Source: Athripsodes cinereus (lineage: Eukaryota; Arthropoda; Insecta; Trichoptera; Leptoceridae). Taken from it: a stretch of DNA of 64,000 nt. The DNA is taken from positions 23,641,384-23,705,383 of the forward strand of contig OX388317.1 in assembly GCA_947579605.1 (NCBI GenBank), in the 5' to 3' direction. How positions within the stretch are numbered: the stretch's first letter is position 1; each line of letters starts with the position of its first letter. Of this stretch, positions 1 to 10,058 are shown one piece after another. Below the pieces are notes generated by a model. The model saw only the letters and a list, made by a program, of their open reading frames with translations. It was not told where the DNA came from and made no database searches. Made by a program: the position numbers and the translations under genes.

Positions 1-1179
1 CATTTCATATATTCAAAGCCACACAAAGTTGTAGTATTGGACGGTAGTAAAAATGAATCAGGAATGAAAAATTTAATAATTGTGGAAAATTAAGCTATTT
101 TTACATCAAATACATTCCATTAATTTCAACAAAAAAATATGGGCAAGTTTTTTATTACAGTGAATAGTCTAATGATGGCAAATTAAGTTAATGAAGTAGA
201 AACATTTGCATATACATTGCTAGTATCAGAGGTAAATAAATAACTGAGATCAGGCAAAACAATAGATATAAGTAACATATTTGACGTTACATAATTATTA
301 GGTAGTCACGACATTCGGTTGTTTCTATAAACAGACTGCATTATACATACATTTATTTGAAAGAAGTGGGCTTAAAGAGCAATGATTCGTTTGTGCACAA
401 ACTTCCCATAAGACATTGATATGAGTTCAAACGTAGAGGCGCTATTAAGTACCAACATTTATATATTCAGGGTAGTAGTAATAGTAGAAGCTGGTACTAG
501 TAGTATGTACGTGAGATGGAGTTTGGCAGAAGATCAAAAAGTCAGAAAAGAAAACAGAAGTGGGTCACTTGTACAAAGGGTGCGAGCGCTCTTCAGTAGA
601 AGAATGAGAAAAGTATTAGGAACAATAAAACACTTTGAGGGCATTGTGGCTTATGTAAAGTGGAAGTAGAGAGAGTGGAAACCTTCAAATTTTAAAAATA
701 CCGTCAAGCGGCCACGGTATCTCACCATCAAAAGAGGTTTCTTTACACATCTTTTGTGGATGGTACTCAGATCCTTTCAAGCCATTACATCTCCAAATAT
801 AATTTTTCATCTCATTTTTCAATAATAACATACAAAACATTATTTTTGTCACCTGAAAGTGTGACAATATTGTTTGAAAATAGTTTTTGACTTATTTTTG
901 AACATAATTATAATCTTGAGGAATGAGGTTAAACCAAAGACTATTTGATTAGGAAGAGTTTTTATATTATTTTGGTTTTCAATTGATTGTTATTTTTAAC
1001 AGTTTGGAAGTGTGAAGTCAACAAATAGGTTGGTTTTAAAAAAATGAAATTGCGAATCGAAGACAAAGTGTGCAAGGCCAGTTTGAATTGGCATTCCGTT
1101 CTCGTTACGTGAAATCCATATTTACTATTTAGGTAGACAGTGTTTTTTTGAGAAGGTTTTATGAAAAATTTTAACTTAC
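1..1179. other. No gene recognised; AT-rich flank or intron
   Basis: This stretch lies downstream, on the minus strand, of the PAQR exon and is probably its following intron. Short open frames at 421-669 (+) and 685-867 (-) resemble no family I know. No further PAQR exon, such as the histidine-rich last transmembrane part, was seen. Confidence 0.5.
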
Positions 1180-1401
1180 CGAAACTTTGACTGACCCATA
1201 TGCCCAGCATATCCAGTTGTAGCAACCTGTTGTAAGCCTGGGCCCCTCGGCTGGTATTCATAAAGAGATGGTAGAGAAAACTGCCGCACCAAGGCGCTAA
1301 GGCTCCGGCAAGGTGGCACCACGCCAAGAACGGGAAGCCCGCTTCAGACTCCCAAGGCAAGAGCTTCGGCACAACATAGATGATGTATATTATTGGGAGA
1401 C
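1180..1401 (-). CDS. PAQR4: Internal exon of a PAQR-family receptor (PAQR4-like)
   Basis: The exon encodes 74 codons of a seven-transmembrane PAQR (progestin and adipoQ receptor) protein. Seen directly: the residues GSFLYHLFM supply the family SxxxH motif, whose His is a zinc ligand in the adiponectin receptors. RLLQLDMLGIWVSQSFG supplies the conserved LDxxGI segment with its Asp. The hydrophobic run before SFLYH is a membrane helix. On the minus strand the exon starts after a pyrimidine-rich tract and CAG (acceptor at 1404-1402) and ends at a G|GTAAGT donor (1180|1179). Both borders are phase 1, so length and frame agree. Reading through the donor would give KLKFF and then low-complexity residues. 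Closeness to PAQR4 rests on the HLFM and LDM words. No neighbouring exon was found, so flanking introns must be long or the exons lie outside. It is GC-rich relative to its surroundings. Confidence 0.85.
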
Positions 1402-3420
1402 CTGTGGAAGAAGAAATAATTTTTTATTGATTTTGTAATGTATTGTAAAAAATGATCTCCTATTAATGTTCTCGAAATATGTCCATAAATTTATAAAGCT
1501 AAGCTTACAAGATACTGTTATTTGACCTTAGGACGGTAAAGTTTCCAAACACCCTTTTCATCATTCATGGATTTTTCCTTTATCGTTTTCAGACAAGATG
1601 TGACCGCCCGAGAATCATATGGCTTGATCACGATGAGTGCATCTTGAATAAGACGCATTGACGAGCATTTATTAAAAAATGTGAATGTCACTAAAGATTA
1701 TCACAAAAAAAACTGGTACTAGTCCAAATTTTGTTAAATATTAAAATTATTTTGGGTTTGGTACTTTTCAACATTCGAACATTATGAGATAATTTGTTAA
1801 GTGTCATTTTGTGAGAACCACAAAAGAGAACTGACTCCACAAGGGACATGGTATGAGTGAACAGATAAATGCAATGATTTTAGGTTTAACAAAATCAACG
1901 AAGAAGTTATCCCAATTTTATTTCAGAAATGTTACGTAAAGTCTGAGTTCAAAGTTCTCTTTATATTAGGAGGACTATTGGATAAAGTATTTTCATAAGG
2001 TTGTAGTTGTTACGGACTAGAGGACAAACAATAGTAATGTACAGAGGCGTAGAGGACGTAAAGACATTCCATTCCGACATGTCGTTTTCTAACACAAAGT
2101 AAATAACCTGAAAAAAGGTTGTGTTGTCTCAAACGAGAATGTCACATATAGTTTTTAGATTGTTGTAAGTAATGCGCATTCGTTCGGCACTGACGCATCA
2201 TTTGCTGAGTAATTTTTATACGGCAGAATATTTGAAGAATTGATGTTACAGCTTTATCAAATATCGTCAACTATTTGAGATTTCGCGGCTAATAATTTGT
2301 TAAAATTGAACAGAATGGATACTATTCCAACGTAGTTTTGAACTAGAATCTTTTTTTATTTTACTTGAGTTCACACTTCACTATTATCTCATGCATCCAT
2401 GTGGAGTTGCCATAAGGAATAATTACATGATATGGAATATAAGTTTCTCTTATTAACATAGAAAATAAAAAATATGTACATTTTCTTCAGCTTTCTGAAT
2501 GGCATGGAAGTGAGTTTTTCTAAATATTTGCTAACTACACGACAGTTTTTTATTATTCAAGGGAGAGGTTCCCACCACTTACCCCAAGATATTTCAAAAA
2601 CATCAGTTCTCATGTCATCTAGGCAGTCTAGATCATTTTTTTTTTATCTAAGAGTGGACTCCTTAAGGGCTTCTCTTTGCAAAAAAAACCAACTCGAAAA
2701 TTTATACTACCTTCATGCATTTGGAGTAAAATCTCACACCGAGGAGGACATACAAACAAAAAATTTAAAATTTAGGAACAATCCACGATACCCAAAAAAA
2801 ATGGGAGTTCAATTTTATTTCAAGATCAATGTGGAATTTGAATTTGTGCCTTTATATTTAGTTATAAAAATTCTTATTCCACCACTGAACAAGACAAAAA
2901 TAGGTAGGATAAAAATGAACGAATAATATAATAAGATTTTTCATTTTATTTCTTTCAAGCAACGGCCTCTCTGATTGCTTCGGCGTGCCCGTAAAACCGT
3001 AAGATCCCACAGCCTCATTCGAAGAAAAGAATATTACGTATTTTACTATGTACGTTAACGTTGTTAGTTAGAGAGCGTTATACATACATCCCTTGTAAAA
3101 ATATTACTGCCATTGGTTTGGTCATACAACAACGTAAGTTAAAATTTACTATTTTAAAAATCGTGAGTTAAGTCACAATATTTATTGAGAGTGAGGTCGC
3201 ATTTGTATAAAACATGGAATATTTCGCTAGTGGTGCTTTATCATTTTCATATAAAAGTTATATAAGTTCAAAGCACGAGCTCTGCTCAAATTTGAGGGAA
3301 TGGATTATGTTTTACCTACTGTATAATTATAAATAAATTATTATTGTTGCAAATTGTATATTTATCCATACTAAATATATTTGAATCAAAGTTACTCTCA
3401 CAAACCATTTGGCAATTTAT
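1402..3420. other. No gene recognised
   Basis: AT-rich sequence. The open frame 2474-2926 (+, 150 codons) has strongly biased Phe/Lys/Asn composition and matches no family I recognise, so I treat it as chance. It may be intronic to the PAQR gene on the minus strand. Confidence 0.5.
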
Positions 3421-3567
3421 ACAAATGTTTTATTCTACTATTTGATTTATTTGACGAGAGAGACGTCTTTCGTCTTGTTAAATTGAAAGTGTCCTAGCAA
3501 GACGAAATACGTTTCTCTCGTCAAATAAATCAAATAGTAGAATAAAACATTTGTTTTATTTATTTCG
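3421..3567. repeat. Family X hairpin element, degenerate copy
   Basis: Large inverted repeat. The left arm reads TTGACGAGAGAGACGTC and onward, and the right arm is its near complement, ending in the TTTTATTTATTTCG tail shared with copies at 5.3, 8.0 and 61.8 kb. The centre keeps GACGAAA next to a palindromic word, but the ribozyme core is damaged: the right arm has TTGAAAG in place of the family TTGACAA. Confidence 0.7.
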
Positions 3568-4219
3568 AATTTTAAACAAACTTGTACTAAATCCTAGAGA
3601 TTCATTACAATACACTGTAAACTGTCCATATTTTAGGTAGGCAGAAATAATCGAACGACATTTTCTCCTATTCTTGCAAAGAGCTATAATTTGCTGCAAA
3701 ATAAATAAAATTTGATAAGTTTGTATGCATTATATTATGGCATGGTGTATAATATTTTTTACAAATAAAATATTCTAAAATCATTCTAGGATTTACTAGC
3801 ACTTATAAAACTTAATAAAAAATATAGCAAGATGGCGCCAAAGAGAAAAAAAGCATTCGTCATTTCATCAAGAGTAAAAAATCAAGGAAGATAACATTTA
3901 TTGACATTTGCACGTATTTCGCGTGATCAAGATAAATTTTATTCGTATAAAACAAATAAGCAAATATTTGCTCTGCGATGGGCGAAATATATAAATGTCA
4001 AAGTAAACAAGGTTTCACTGGGGATTCGGTTTATTACATATAGTATACCTACATAATATAATGTATAACGTATAATATACAAACCTACTATAATAAAATA
4101 TATGATATGTTACATTATATCACTAGCTTTCAATCCGGCTTTGTTGAGGAAATAATTTATTTTAATGACGAAATTAAAACACTTAACAAACAATAAGCAT
4201 TGAGACGAAATTAAAAAAA
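3568..4219. other. No gene recognised
   Basis: AT-rich spacer between family X copies with no supported feature. Confidence 0.4.
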
Positions 4220-4383
4220 AAACAAATGTTTTCTTCTACTATATGTTTATTCTTCTACAATTGAGATTGACAATATCCTTGTAAGACGAAAGACGTCTTT
4301 CTCGACAGTAAAACAGTAGAAGAAAAAATGTTTTTTGATTACTTATATATTTAATATCTATTACCTAAACACCGACACAGTGA
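4220..4383 (-). repeat. Family X element, copy 2
   Basis: It shares the ACCTAAACACCGACACAGTG end (right side here) and the AGACGAAAGACGTCT centre with the copies at 5341, 7950 and 61735. The left arm is reduced, so the large hairpin is incomplete. It contains a hammerhead-like core on the plus strand at 4263-4303. Confidence 0.7.
4263..4303 (+). ncRNA. Hammerhead-like ribozyme, U3-A8 variant, damaged stem II
   Basis: Box 1 reads TTGACAA (4267-4273), where the usual motif is CTGANGA. An extra T follows, then a short stem II (ATC/GAC, first pair lost), GAAA (4288-4291), a palindromic stem III (AGACGTCT) and T as the cleavage base. Stem I is GAGA/TCTC, four pairs. The layout equals the better copy at 61787-61827. 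Function is inferred. Confidence 0.4.
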
Positions 4384-4398
4384 CTAAACATTGAGATG

Positions 4399-4495
4399 TT
4401 TATTACCACGGCATTTCACACAAGTGAAGTAGCCAGTAGATTCACTTCATGATCATAAACGTCGTCCTCTCAGTGTTATAAACGTTAATAAGAAA
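4399..4495 (-). repeat. SINE family A, 3' part, degenerate
   Basis: Contains the reversed words CACAAGTGAAGTAGCCAGTA and GTCGTCCTCTCAGTG, matching better copies at 8378 and 23475. Only the 3' half is present. Confidence 0.6.
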
Positions 4496-4596
4496 TTTAA
4501 GATGAGTAGTATACCTAAGATGTATATTTTCAAAACAAGTTTGATGATTAAAATGAATTTAAAAACACTGTATAATTTCCAAATTAAATTTATTCA

Positions 4597-4641
4597 CCTC
4601 AAACGTTTTCGCCAAGGCTTCTACTTGGCATCATCAGGAGG
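4597..4641 (-). ncRNA. Hammerhead ribozyme, left arm copy
   Basis: On the minus strand: stem I CCTC/GAGG, CTGATGA (4637-4631), an extra T, stem II GCCAAG/CTTGGC with a hexanucleotide-plus loop, GAAA (4610-4607), palindromic AACGTT as a very short stem III, and U as the cleavage base (4601|4600). Every core position fits the consensus apart from the extra T after box 1. The short palindromic stem III suggests dimer action, as known for retrotransposon hammerheads. Confidence 0.8.
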
Positions 4642-4696
4642 ACTAATTAGTTTAATTTTAGGACTAATTAGTTTAATTTTAGACTAACTAATTAGT

Positions 4697-4741
4697 CCTC
4701 CTGATGATGCCAAGTAGAAGCCTTGGCGAAAACGTTTGAGG
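4697..4741 (+). ncRNA. Hammerhead ribozyme, right arm copy
   Basis: Mirror copy of 4597-4641. CCTC (4697-4700), CTGATGA (4701-4707), T, GCCAAG (4709-4714), CTTGGC (4722-4727), GAAA (4728-4731), AACGTT (4731-4736), cleavage base T 4737, GAGG (4738-4741). All stem pairs are Watson-Crick. In vivo activity is inferred. Confidence 0.82.
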
Positions 4742-4792
4742 TGAATAAATTTAATTTGGAAATTATACAGTGTTTTTAAATTCATTTTAATT

Positions 4793-5340
4793 ATAATGAA
4801 TTTCCAAAGTGTTAACACAAAAACATTTGATTTATCAAGTTTGATGATTTGGTATCCAAAAAACTGTAATATCTTTATTAATGTCGATGTATCTTTGCAA
4901 GTGTACCTACTCTCAAATGTGAGCAGAAAGAGTAGATATGGAAACACATACTAACAATGTAACAATACAGTATTATTATTAGAAAGGTTCGGATAAAAGT
5001 AAGGGCGATTCGATACTAATTCCATTTTTTCGGCCCGGCAAACTTTATACATATACCGACTGTAAAGGTACTATTCGTGGCATGAATATTTTAGCTCTTC
5101 GGATGTTGTTTCGCGTTTGCCTCCGTATTCCGTGTATTTTCTCGTTAAATAAGTATGAAAAATAATAAAAATCTTTATTCAGATATTTCAGGAAACCTCT
5201 GGTTTCCATTCCTGATTAGATAAAAGAATTATTCTCAAGAGTATCGATGGTGGTCGGAAATCTGATGATTTCAAGAATTCAATCAGGAGAAATAAATTGG
5301 AATTGTGTTAATAGTTAAAAAAAAAAAACTAAATAAATCA
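4793..5340. other. No gene recognised
   Basis: AT-rich spacer. The words after 4795 (AATGAATTTCCAAAGTG) resemble those after the Penelope end at 35.0 kb, so the element may extend slightly past its arm. Confidence 0.4.
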
Positions 5341-5484
5341 AACAAATGTTCTATTCTACTAGAGAGACACAATGTCCTAACAAGAAGAAAGACGTCTCTC
5401 TCGTAAATAAATCGAATAGTAGAATAAAACATTTGTTTTATTTATTTCGCTATGGAATTCTACTACCTAAACACCGACACAGCG
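5341..5484 (-). repeat. Family X element, copy 3, internally deleted
   Basis: Carries the tail words TTTGTTTTATTTATTTCG, ATGGAATTCTACTACC and ACACCGACACAGCG. The core is eroded (AAGAAGAAAGACGTCTCTC) and the left arm shortened. Confidence 0.65.
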
Positions 5485-5817
5485 AAGAAAAAAAATACTA
5501 CCTACTATTTTATCTACAAGACTCCGTAACTGTATGAAATATGAGAGAGATTCTCTATTATTTAGAATATTTACTATATTTTTTTTACCTGATTTGGGTA
5601 CAACGTCCAGATGACAAAACCAACCAGACATCTCGATTAGAGAATCATGTTTACGCAATGAAACATTGTGCAAAATATAATCGGAAGAAATGAGAAAAGA
5701 TTTGCACAATGTTACATTGTGTAAACATGGTTCTCCGATCGAGATATCTCGAGTTTAGATTCTCTACTATTTTTTTTGTGGTGCCGTTCGATTAATTATT
5801 TATAACAATCTCTTCAC

Positions 5818-6162
5818 TGGCTCAGATGTCCGGAGAGAGTCGAATTTAAAGTGTGTTTGACAATATTTAAGGCACTTCATGCTATGGCCCCAGAATATAT
5901 CATGGAACTCTGTGGTAGACAGGCGTTAAGTCATAGACAGACAACACTTAGGTCTTGTCAAGATATAACAACTAAATTGGAGGTGACCAGTACTGTATCG
6001 AAACCAGTGTACGTGGAGCGTGCTTTTGCAATATCTGCACCTGTAGTCTGGAACAGGCTTCCACAAACGATCAGAGAAACGCAGGACATATCTCGTTTCA
6101 AGAACCAACTGAAAACTTATCTATTCAAGAAATCTCACGGAACAATTCAAGCACAACCTTAG
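5818..6162 (+). pseudogene. LINE reverse transcriptase C-terminus, 5'-truncated
   Basis: An open frame from about 5818 to the stop at 6162 encodes the C-terminal tail of a non-LTR retrotransposon reverse transcriptase, of the kind ending CR1- or Jockey-like LINEs. Diagnostic words are VCLTIFKALHAMAPEYI, then RAFAISAPVVWNRLP and FKNQLKTYLF. The catalytic palm (YADD) is missing, so this is a 5'-truncated relic. A short 3' UTR follows, ending in an AAT repeat tail near 6243. The 3' UTR words ACAAAACGGCGC recur at 12.34 kb, identifying a second, smaller relic of the same family. No function is expected. Confidence 0.75.
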
Positions 6163-6243
6163 TTAGCAAAGAGCGTCTTTGAGGTGGATTTTTTACACAA
6201 AACGGCGCTTTACAAATCATCCAAATAATAATAATAATAATAA
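6163..6243 (+). repeat. 3' UTR and AAT tail of the same LINE
   Basis: Holds ACACAAAACGGCGC, as in the fragment at 12330-12385, and ends in an AATAATAAT run typical of LINE microsatellite tails. Confidence 0.6.
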
Positions 6244-7184
6244 CACAAAATAGTTGTCAAAGATCCTTTTTACAAAGTAACCAAATATCTAGTAGTACAA
6301 AATTTGACTTCAATATTAAATATATATTTTATGTATTATAAATAGATTAAGGTAAAGTCCCAAGAATGTGCTCCGCCCACTTCTGTAAGCTTTTGATTAT
6401 TCTCTGAGATGTAGGTATTCGTCAGAAAATCATCAACTTCTTCGGGTTGGCAGAAAGAAATTTTCATGTAGGATAAGACCGCCTTTTGGTATTTATATAA
6501 AACATAGTTTTCGCATTTTATTGAATTTTTACACCTGCGTGAGAGAAGATATTAAAATTATTAGATACTAAACAGACACCTCATCTGTGTAATCGACAGA
6601 TTAACTTACGAATCGGCTTAAGCTGGTTTACGTGTACTTTCACCAATCCCACCAATTTCTGTTTCAAACCATTGTTCAACATCTCTGTCCAGTCAGAGTT
6701 AGACAATGTTCTCCAATTTACACCATCTTGTGTTAAGATTGACAATCAACGATAGATTACAAACATCTTCCAAATTCAACATCTTCAAAGATGTGCTGAT
6801 CAAATACAAAAAATATGTTTAATCGGTATTATATTGTATTTTGTAAATTTTTATTGTATGTTGTCCATTTTTTTCAAATAAATAAAAAAAAATGGTTGCT
6901 GTTAGTTTACATATTATTATATGCTAAATAGAAGTCGAACATAATGGTTTGTGAAATGAATAAAGTGAAATTATACCAGCTTAAGCCGGTTCGCAAACAT
7001 AGGGATACCATTCCTGTTTCTTCCTAAAAAATGGAGTTTACACAATCTGTTGATTGTGTGTTGAGAAATATTCTGTGTTATTTTAATGAAAATGTTTACA
7101 TACTTTGATATACTAATAAAAATTTATTTATGGGTATTTTTTTTCCAATTCAACATCCAGGTTTCTAAATATTATATTTTATTA
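6244..7184. other. No gene recognised
   Basis: AT-rich. Words near 6600 and 6980 (AGCTTAAGCCGGTT-like) occur in opposite orientation and may be remains of an inverted-repeat element, but I could not delimit it. Confidence 0.3.
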
Positions 7185-7245
7185 ATACACGGAGAGGACG
7201 ACTTCTGTATCCATTTACATGCAACACATCCACTAACTAACTGAT
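7185..7245 (+). repeat. SINE family A fragment
   Basis: Contains CACGGAGAGGACGACTT and a degraded continuation, matching the middle of better copies. Very short. Confidence 0.45.
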
Positions 7246-7949
7246 TTGCGCGTGATGCAGCAATGGTATTATAGAGAAGAAATAAAAGTGTTGCTTTTAT
7301 TTTAAATCTCAATTTATTAAATGAATTTTCAGGGCAAGAAGAGTCAGTTAAGTTCTCCTATGAAATCTTTGCAAATTTGATAATGTAATATCACTGCTAT
7401 AGACATAATATATGACTAGCAATATGACGTCAGCTAATATCTACGTCCTACACGTACTAAAATATACCAATAAGGTTATTAATTGCCTTAAATAGATAAT
7501 TCCATTTGTATAGCACTCACTAACATAATGAATATTGATATGAGGGGAAAAGCAAAACTTGACTTTGTAATAATCATATACATTGATTGTTCGTGGGTGT
7601 AGATCGATAAGTCAAGTTTTCAAGTATCCTGAAAAAGCTGATATTCGTATCATCACGTATTTTAGTACAAACAATTTTTTTTCGTTTTTTTTTAACGGTT
7701 TTTTTTGTGTCTACTACATGTATTGTTGCACTACGAGTATGTAATACTTAACAATGTTTGCAAACTTTGCTGGTTTTCTAGTTTTAATTAAATTAGTTGT
7801 ATTTATTATTAATTATATTATTAATACTGATACAGGCTTGAGCCTAGTGAGGTGGCAAAGTGGTATTAGTTTTATTGGCATATTATGGATATTTGAGCTG
7901 TTCTTGATTCTATATGCTTATTTGAAGAAATAAATAATAATAATAAATT
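7246..7949. other. No gene recognised
   Basis: AT-rich. The end (about 7920-7947) is an AAATAATAATAAT run that looks like a plus-strand LINE tail, but no coding part remains. Confidence 0.35.
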
Positions 7950-8150
7950 CACTGTGTCGGTGTTTAGGTGGTAGAATTCCATATCGAAATAAATAAAACA
8001 AGTGTTTTATTCTACTATTGATTTATTCGATGAGAGAGACGTCTTTCGTCTTATGAGGACGTCAAGATTGACAATGTCCTCATAAGACGAAAGACGTCTC
8101 TCTCATCGAATAAATCAATAGTAGAATAAAACACTTGTTTTATTTATTTC
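7950..8150 (+). mobile_element. Family X hairpin element, best plus-strand copy
   Basis: Starts CACTGTGTCGGTGTTTAGG, continues with a large hairpin of two inverted arms (about 7990-8055 and 8070-8140) and ends TTTTATTTATTTC. The tail is on one side only, so it is not a simple TIR element. The tail-distal arm carries a complete U3-A8 hammerhead-like core (8064-8104), while the tail-proximal arm has lost three bases of the core. Related copies lie at 3.4, 4.2, 5.3, 57.3 and 61.7 kb. Confidence 0.7.
8064..8104 (+). ncRNA. Hammerhead-like ribozyme with U3-A8 core
   Basis: TTGACAA (8068-8074), an extra T, stem II GTC/GAC with a 7-nt loop, GAAA (8089-8092), palindromic AGACGTCT (8092-8099), C as cleavage base (8100|8101). 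Stem I is AGA/TCT. The consensus is CTGANGA: positions 3 and 8, which pair with each other in hammerhead structures, are both changed here (C to U, G to A) so that pairing is kept. Confidence 0.5.
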
Positions 8151-8260
8151 AATAATAATAAACTTTATTGCACAATAAGAAACATACATAATTATCAAAT
8201 TATATAACAATGTGATACAAATAAATGATATTGTGCAATGGGCGAATGGGCAAATAAACG
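8151..8260 (-). repeat. LINE 3' tail fragment (tentative)
   Basis: AATAATAAACTTTATTGCACAATAAG reads, on the minus strand, as a polyadenylation-like AATAAA followed by a simple tail. No coding part is attached. Confidence 0.35.
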
Positions 8261-8377
8261 AGTTTGAATTTATTTATTTGTTCACTTATAATTTCATATA
8301 CGGGACAAGGCCATTAAATATATAAAAAAAATCTGTATGTTGGCGAAAGAAAATAAAATAAAATACATCCATATATA

Positions 8378-8565
8378 CAATCATCACGGAATTTCCCACA
8401 AGTGGGGTAGCCAGTGGATCACTTGCACGTAACAAACATGCAAGTTGTCCTCTCCGTGCTGATAAAAGTTAAGATATCCTGGATGAGTGGCTTACCTCAT
8501 CGCTGAAATGATGATGTTTAATGTCTTGAACGCGAAGTTTGTAAATACCTGCCTTCAACTTATTT
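8378..8565 (-). repeat. SINE family A copy
   Basis: Reads ATCACGGAATTTCCCACAAG, GGGGTAGCCAGTGGATCA, CATGCAAGTTGTCCTCTCCG and CCTCATCGCTGAAATG in order, the reverse of the family. The 5' end is truncated near CTGCCTTCAAC. Confidence 0.75.
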
Positions 8566-8591
8566 AATTTAACATTAATGAGGTATAATGC

Positions 8592-8687
8592 GACATTAAA
8601 TCCTATTTGTGCATGTGTGTGTCGTTATGGAGATAAATATCTCCGGGTACGGCACGAGGTATGTGGCGGGCGCTGCCCTTTAAAAAA
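8592..8687 (+). repeat. Short retroposed insert with 15-bp target duplication
   Basis: About 96 bp flanked by the exact direct repeat AATGAGGTATAATGC (8577-8591 and 8688-8702) and ending in an A run. The insert is GC-richer than its surroundings and contains a perfect hairpin, GGAGATA-AA-TATCTCC. Target duplication plus a 3' A tail indicates LINE-driven retroposition of a small RNA or a very short SINE. I do not recognise the source RNA. Confidence 0.5.
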
Positions 8688-9197
8688 AATGAGGTATAAT
8701 GCCACTCATTTTGAAGGTCGCATTTTTAAGACGCGGAGAGGACGTTGTTTTATTTGGAAGACGCCATAAATGTATAAATAAAAAAATTTAAAAAGAGTTT
8801 TTTATTATTATCTTTTGAGTCCTCCATTAAATTATTAATAATCTGTGAAAACTAATCCACAACAACAGTAAAAAAAATGTGAAAAACAAATGGTCATCCA
8901 AAGTTGTAATTACTATAAATTAAGTTAAGCCTTGTAATTAGTGGTTTAATTTTATTAATTATTTACTATACACCCCACCCACTGTGCCTGTGGTTCTAAA
9001 CTGAGAGTGCGTGCCCCCCCGAGGGTGCACGGAAACATTTACAGGAGTGCGAGAAATGTATTTTCATTACCATTGCATATAAAAACAACGGCGAAAAATG
9101 CAAGTGATAGCTCTACAATACTACAGACTTCTCTTCTAAAATTAGCCTCGTCTTCAAACTATTATTAAAAGAATAAAAACTCTTTAACTGCTATATA

Positions 9198-10058
9198 CAG
9201 CGAGCCATTGATGAACTGAGAGAAGAAATGAAGAACTGGACAGGAGTAAAAATAAATGGGAAAAAGGTCGACATGATAAGATATGCTGACGACATAGCAC
9301 TGCTCGCAGACTCCGAGATGGAGCTGAACGAAGCTTTAGGAAAAATGGAAAGTATACTGTTGTCAAAGTACAACATGAAAATAAATAAAGAAAAAACAAA
9401 ATGTATGGTCGTTGGAAGAGAGGAAGCGACTGCGAACATTGCATTAAATGGAGTGAGCATCAAACAAGTAAGTGAATTCGTGTACCTGGGCAGCAGAATA
9501 AACCAGGATGGACGCTCCAAAGCAGAAATTGTAAGCAGAATAAACCAGGCAAGGATTGCCTTCAACAAAAAATCGAAGATATTGGAATCCCCAAATATCG
9601 ACTTAAGCGTAAGGAAGAACCTTACTAAAGCCTTTGTATGGAGCATTCTGCTTTATGGTTGTGAGACATGGATCATAAGCAAGAGTGAAAGCGGACGGTT
9701 GGCGGCCTTTGAAATGTGGTGCTACAGACGCATGCTTAAGATCCATTGGTCGGAGCACGTCGAAAACGAAGAAGTCTTAACCAGGGTTGGCGAAAAAAGG
9801 CAACTCCTTAAGAGAATCAGCCAACAACGAGCTAACTGGATTGGCCACAACATCAGGCACCCAGGACTACTCATCGCCATCGCGGAGGGTAAGACCGAGG
9901 GAACAAATGGCAGAGGCCGACCAAGAGACGCATATATGGACCAATTGAAGAGGGACATGAACTGTGGCTCATACGTAGAGCTTAAAAGACTGGCTGAGAA
10001 TAGGGAGGAATGGAGAAGAAAAACCAAACTCGTTGCAGACCAATCCAATGGATTGTAA
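9198..10058 (+). pseudogene. LINE reverse transcriptase C-terminal half, 5'-truncated
   Basis: An open frame of about 285 codons, entering near RAIDELREEMKNW and ending at a stop at 10058. It holds RT motif C as IRYADDIALLADSE, motif D (NMKINKEKTKCMVV), the thumb words VYLGSRINQDG and the LINE C-terminal words LLYGCETWIIS, EMWCYRRMLKI and GRGRPRDAYMDQLK. The endonuclease, fingers and motifs A and B are absent, so it is a 5'-truncated copy. This C-terminal type (LYGCETW, FEMWCYRRML) is usual for RTE-like elements. The same end recurs on the minus strand at 33935-34078. An AT dinucleotide tail follows. The frame has no internal stop, so the insertion is fairly young. The ATG at 9228 is not a true start. 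Confidence 0.85.

Larger units (their letters stand above)
4547..4792. mobile_element. Inverted pair of Penelope-like terminal repeats carrying two hammerhead ribozymes
   Basis: Two nearly perfect inverted arms of about 105 bp (about 4547-4653 and 4685-4792) face each other around a short AT spacer. Each arm carries a complete hammerhead core on the strand reading outward from the centre. The outer arm words AAAACACTGTATAATTTCC recur at 25.8 kb. Penelope-like elements are known to carry hammerhead motifs in their terminal repeats, which can lie inverted. No reverse transcriptase is present, so this is a solo or non-autonomous derivative. Confidence 0.7.

Noticed and set aside
685..867. Minus-strand frame near the PAQR exon as another PAQR exon
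   Set aside because: The residues do not match any PAQR segment and there is no convincing splice pair.
2474..2926. 150-codon open frame as a gene
   Set aside because: AT-driven composition, no recognisable family words and no splice or promoter context.
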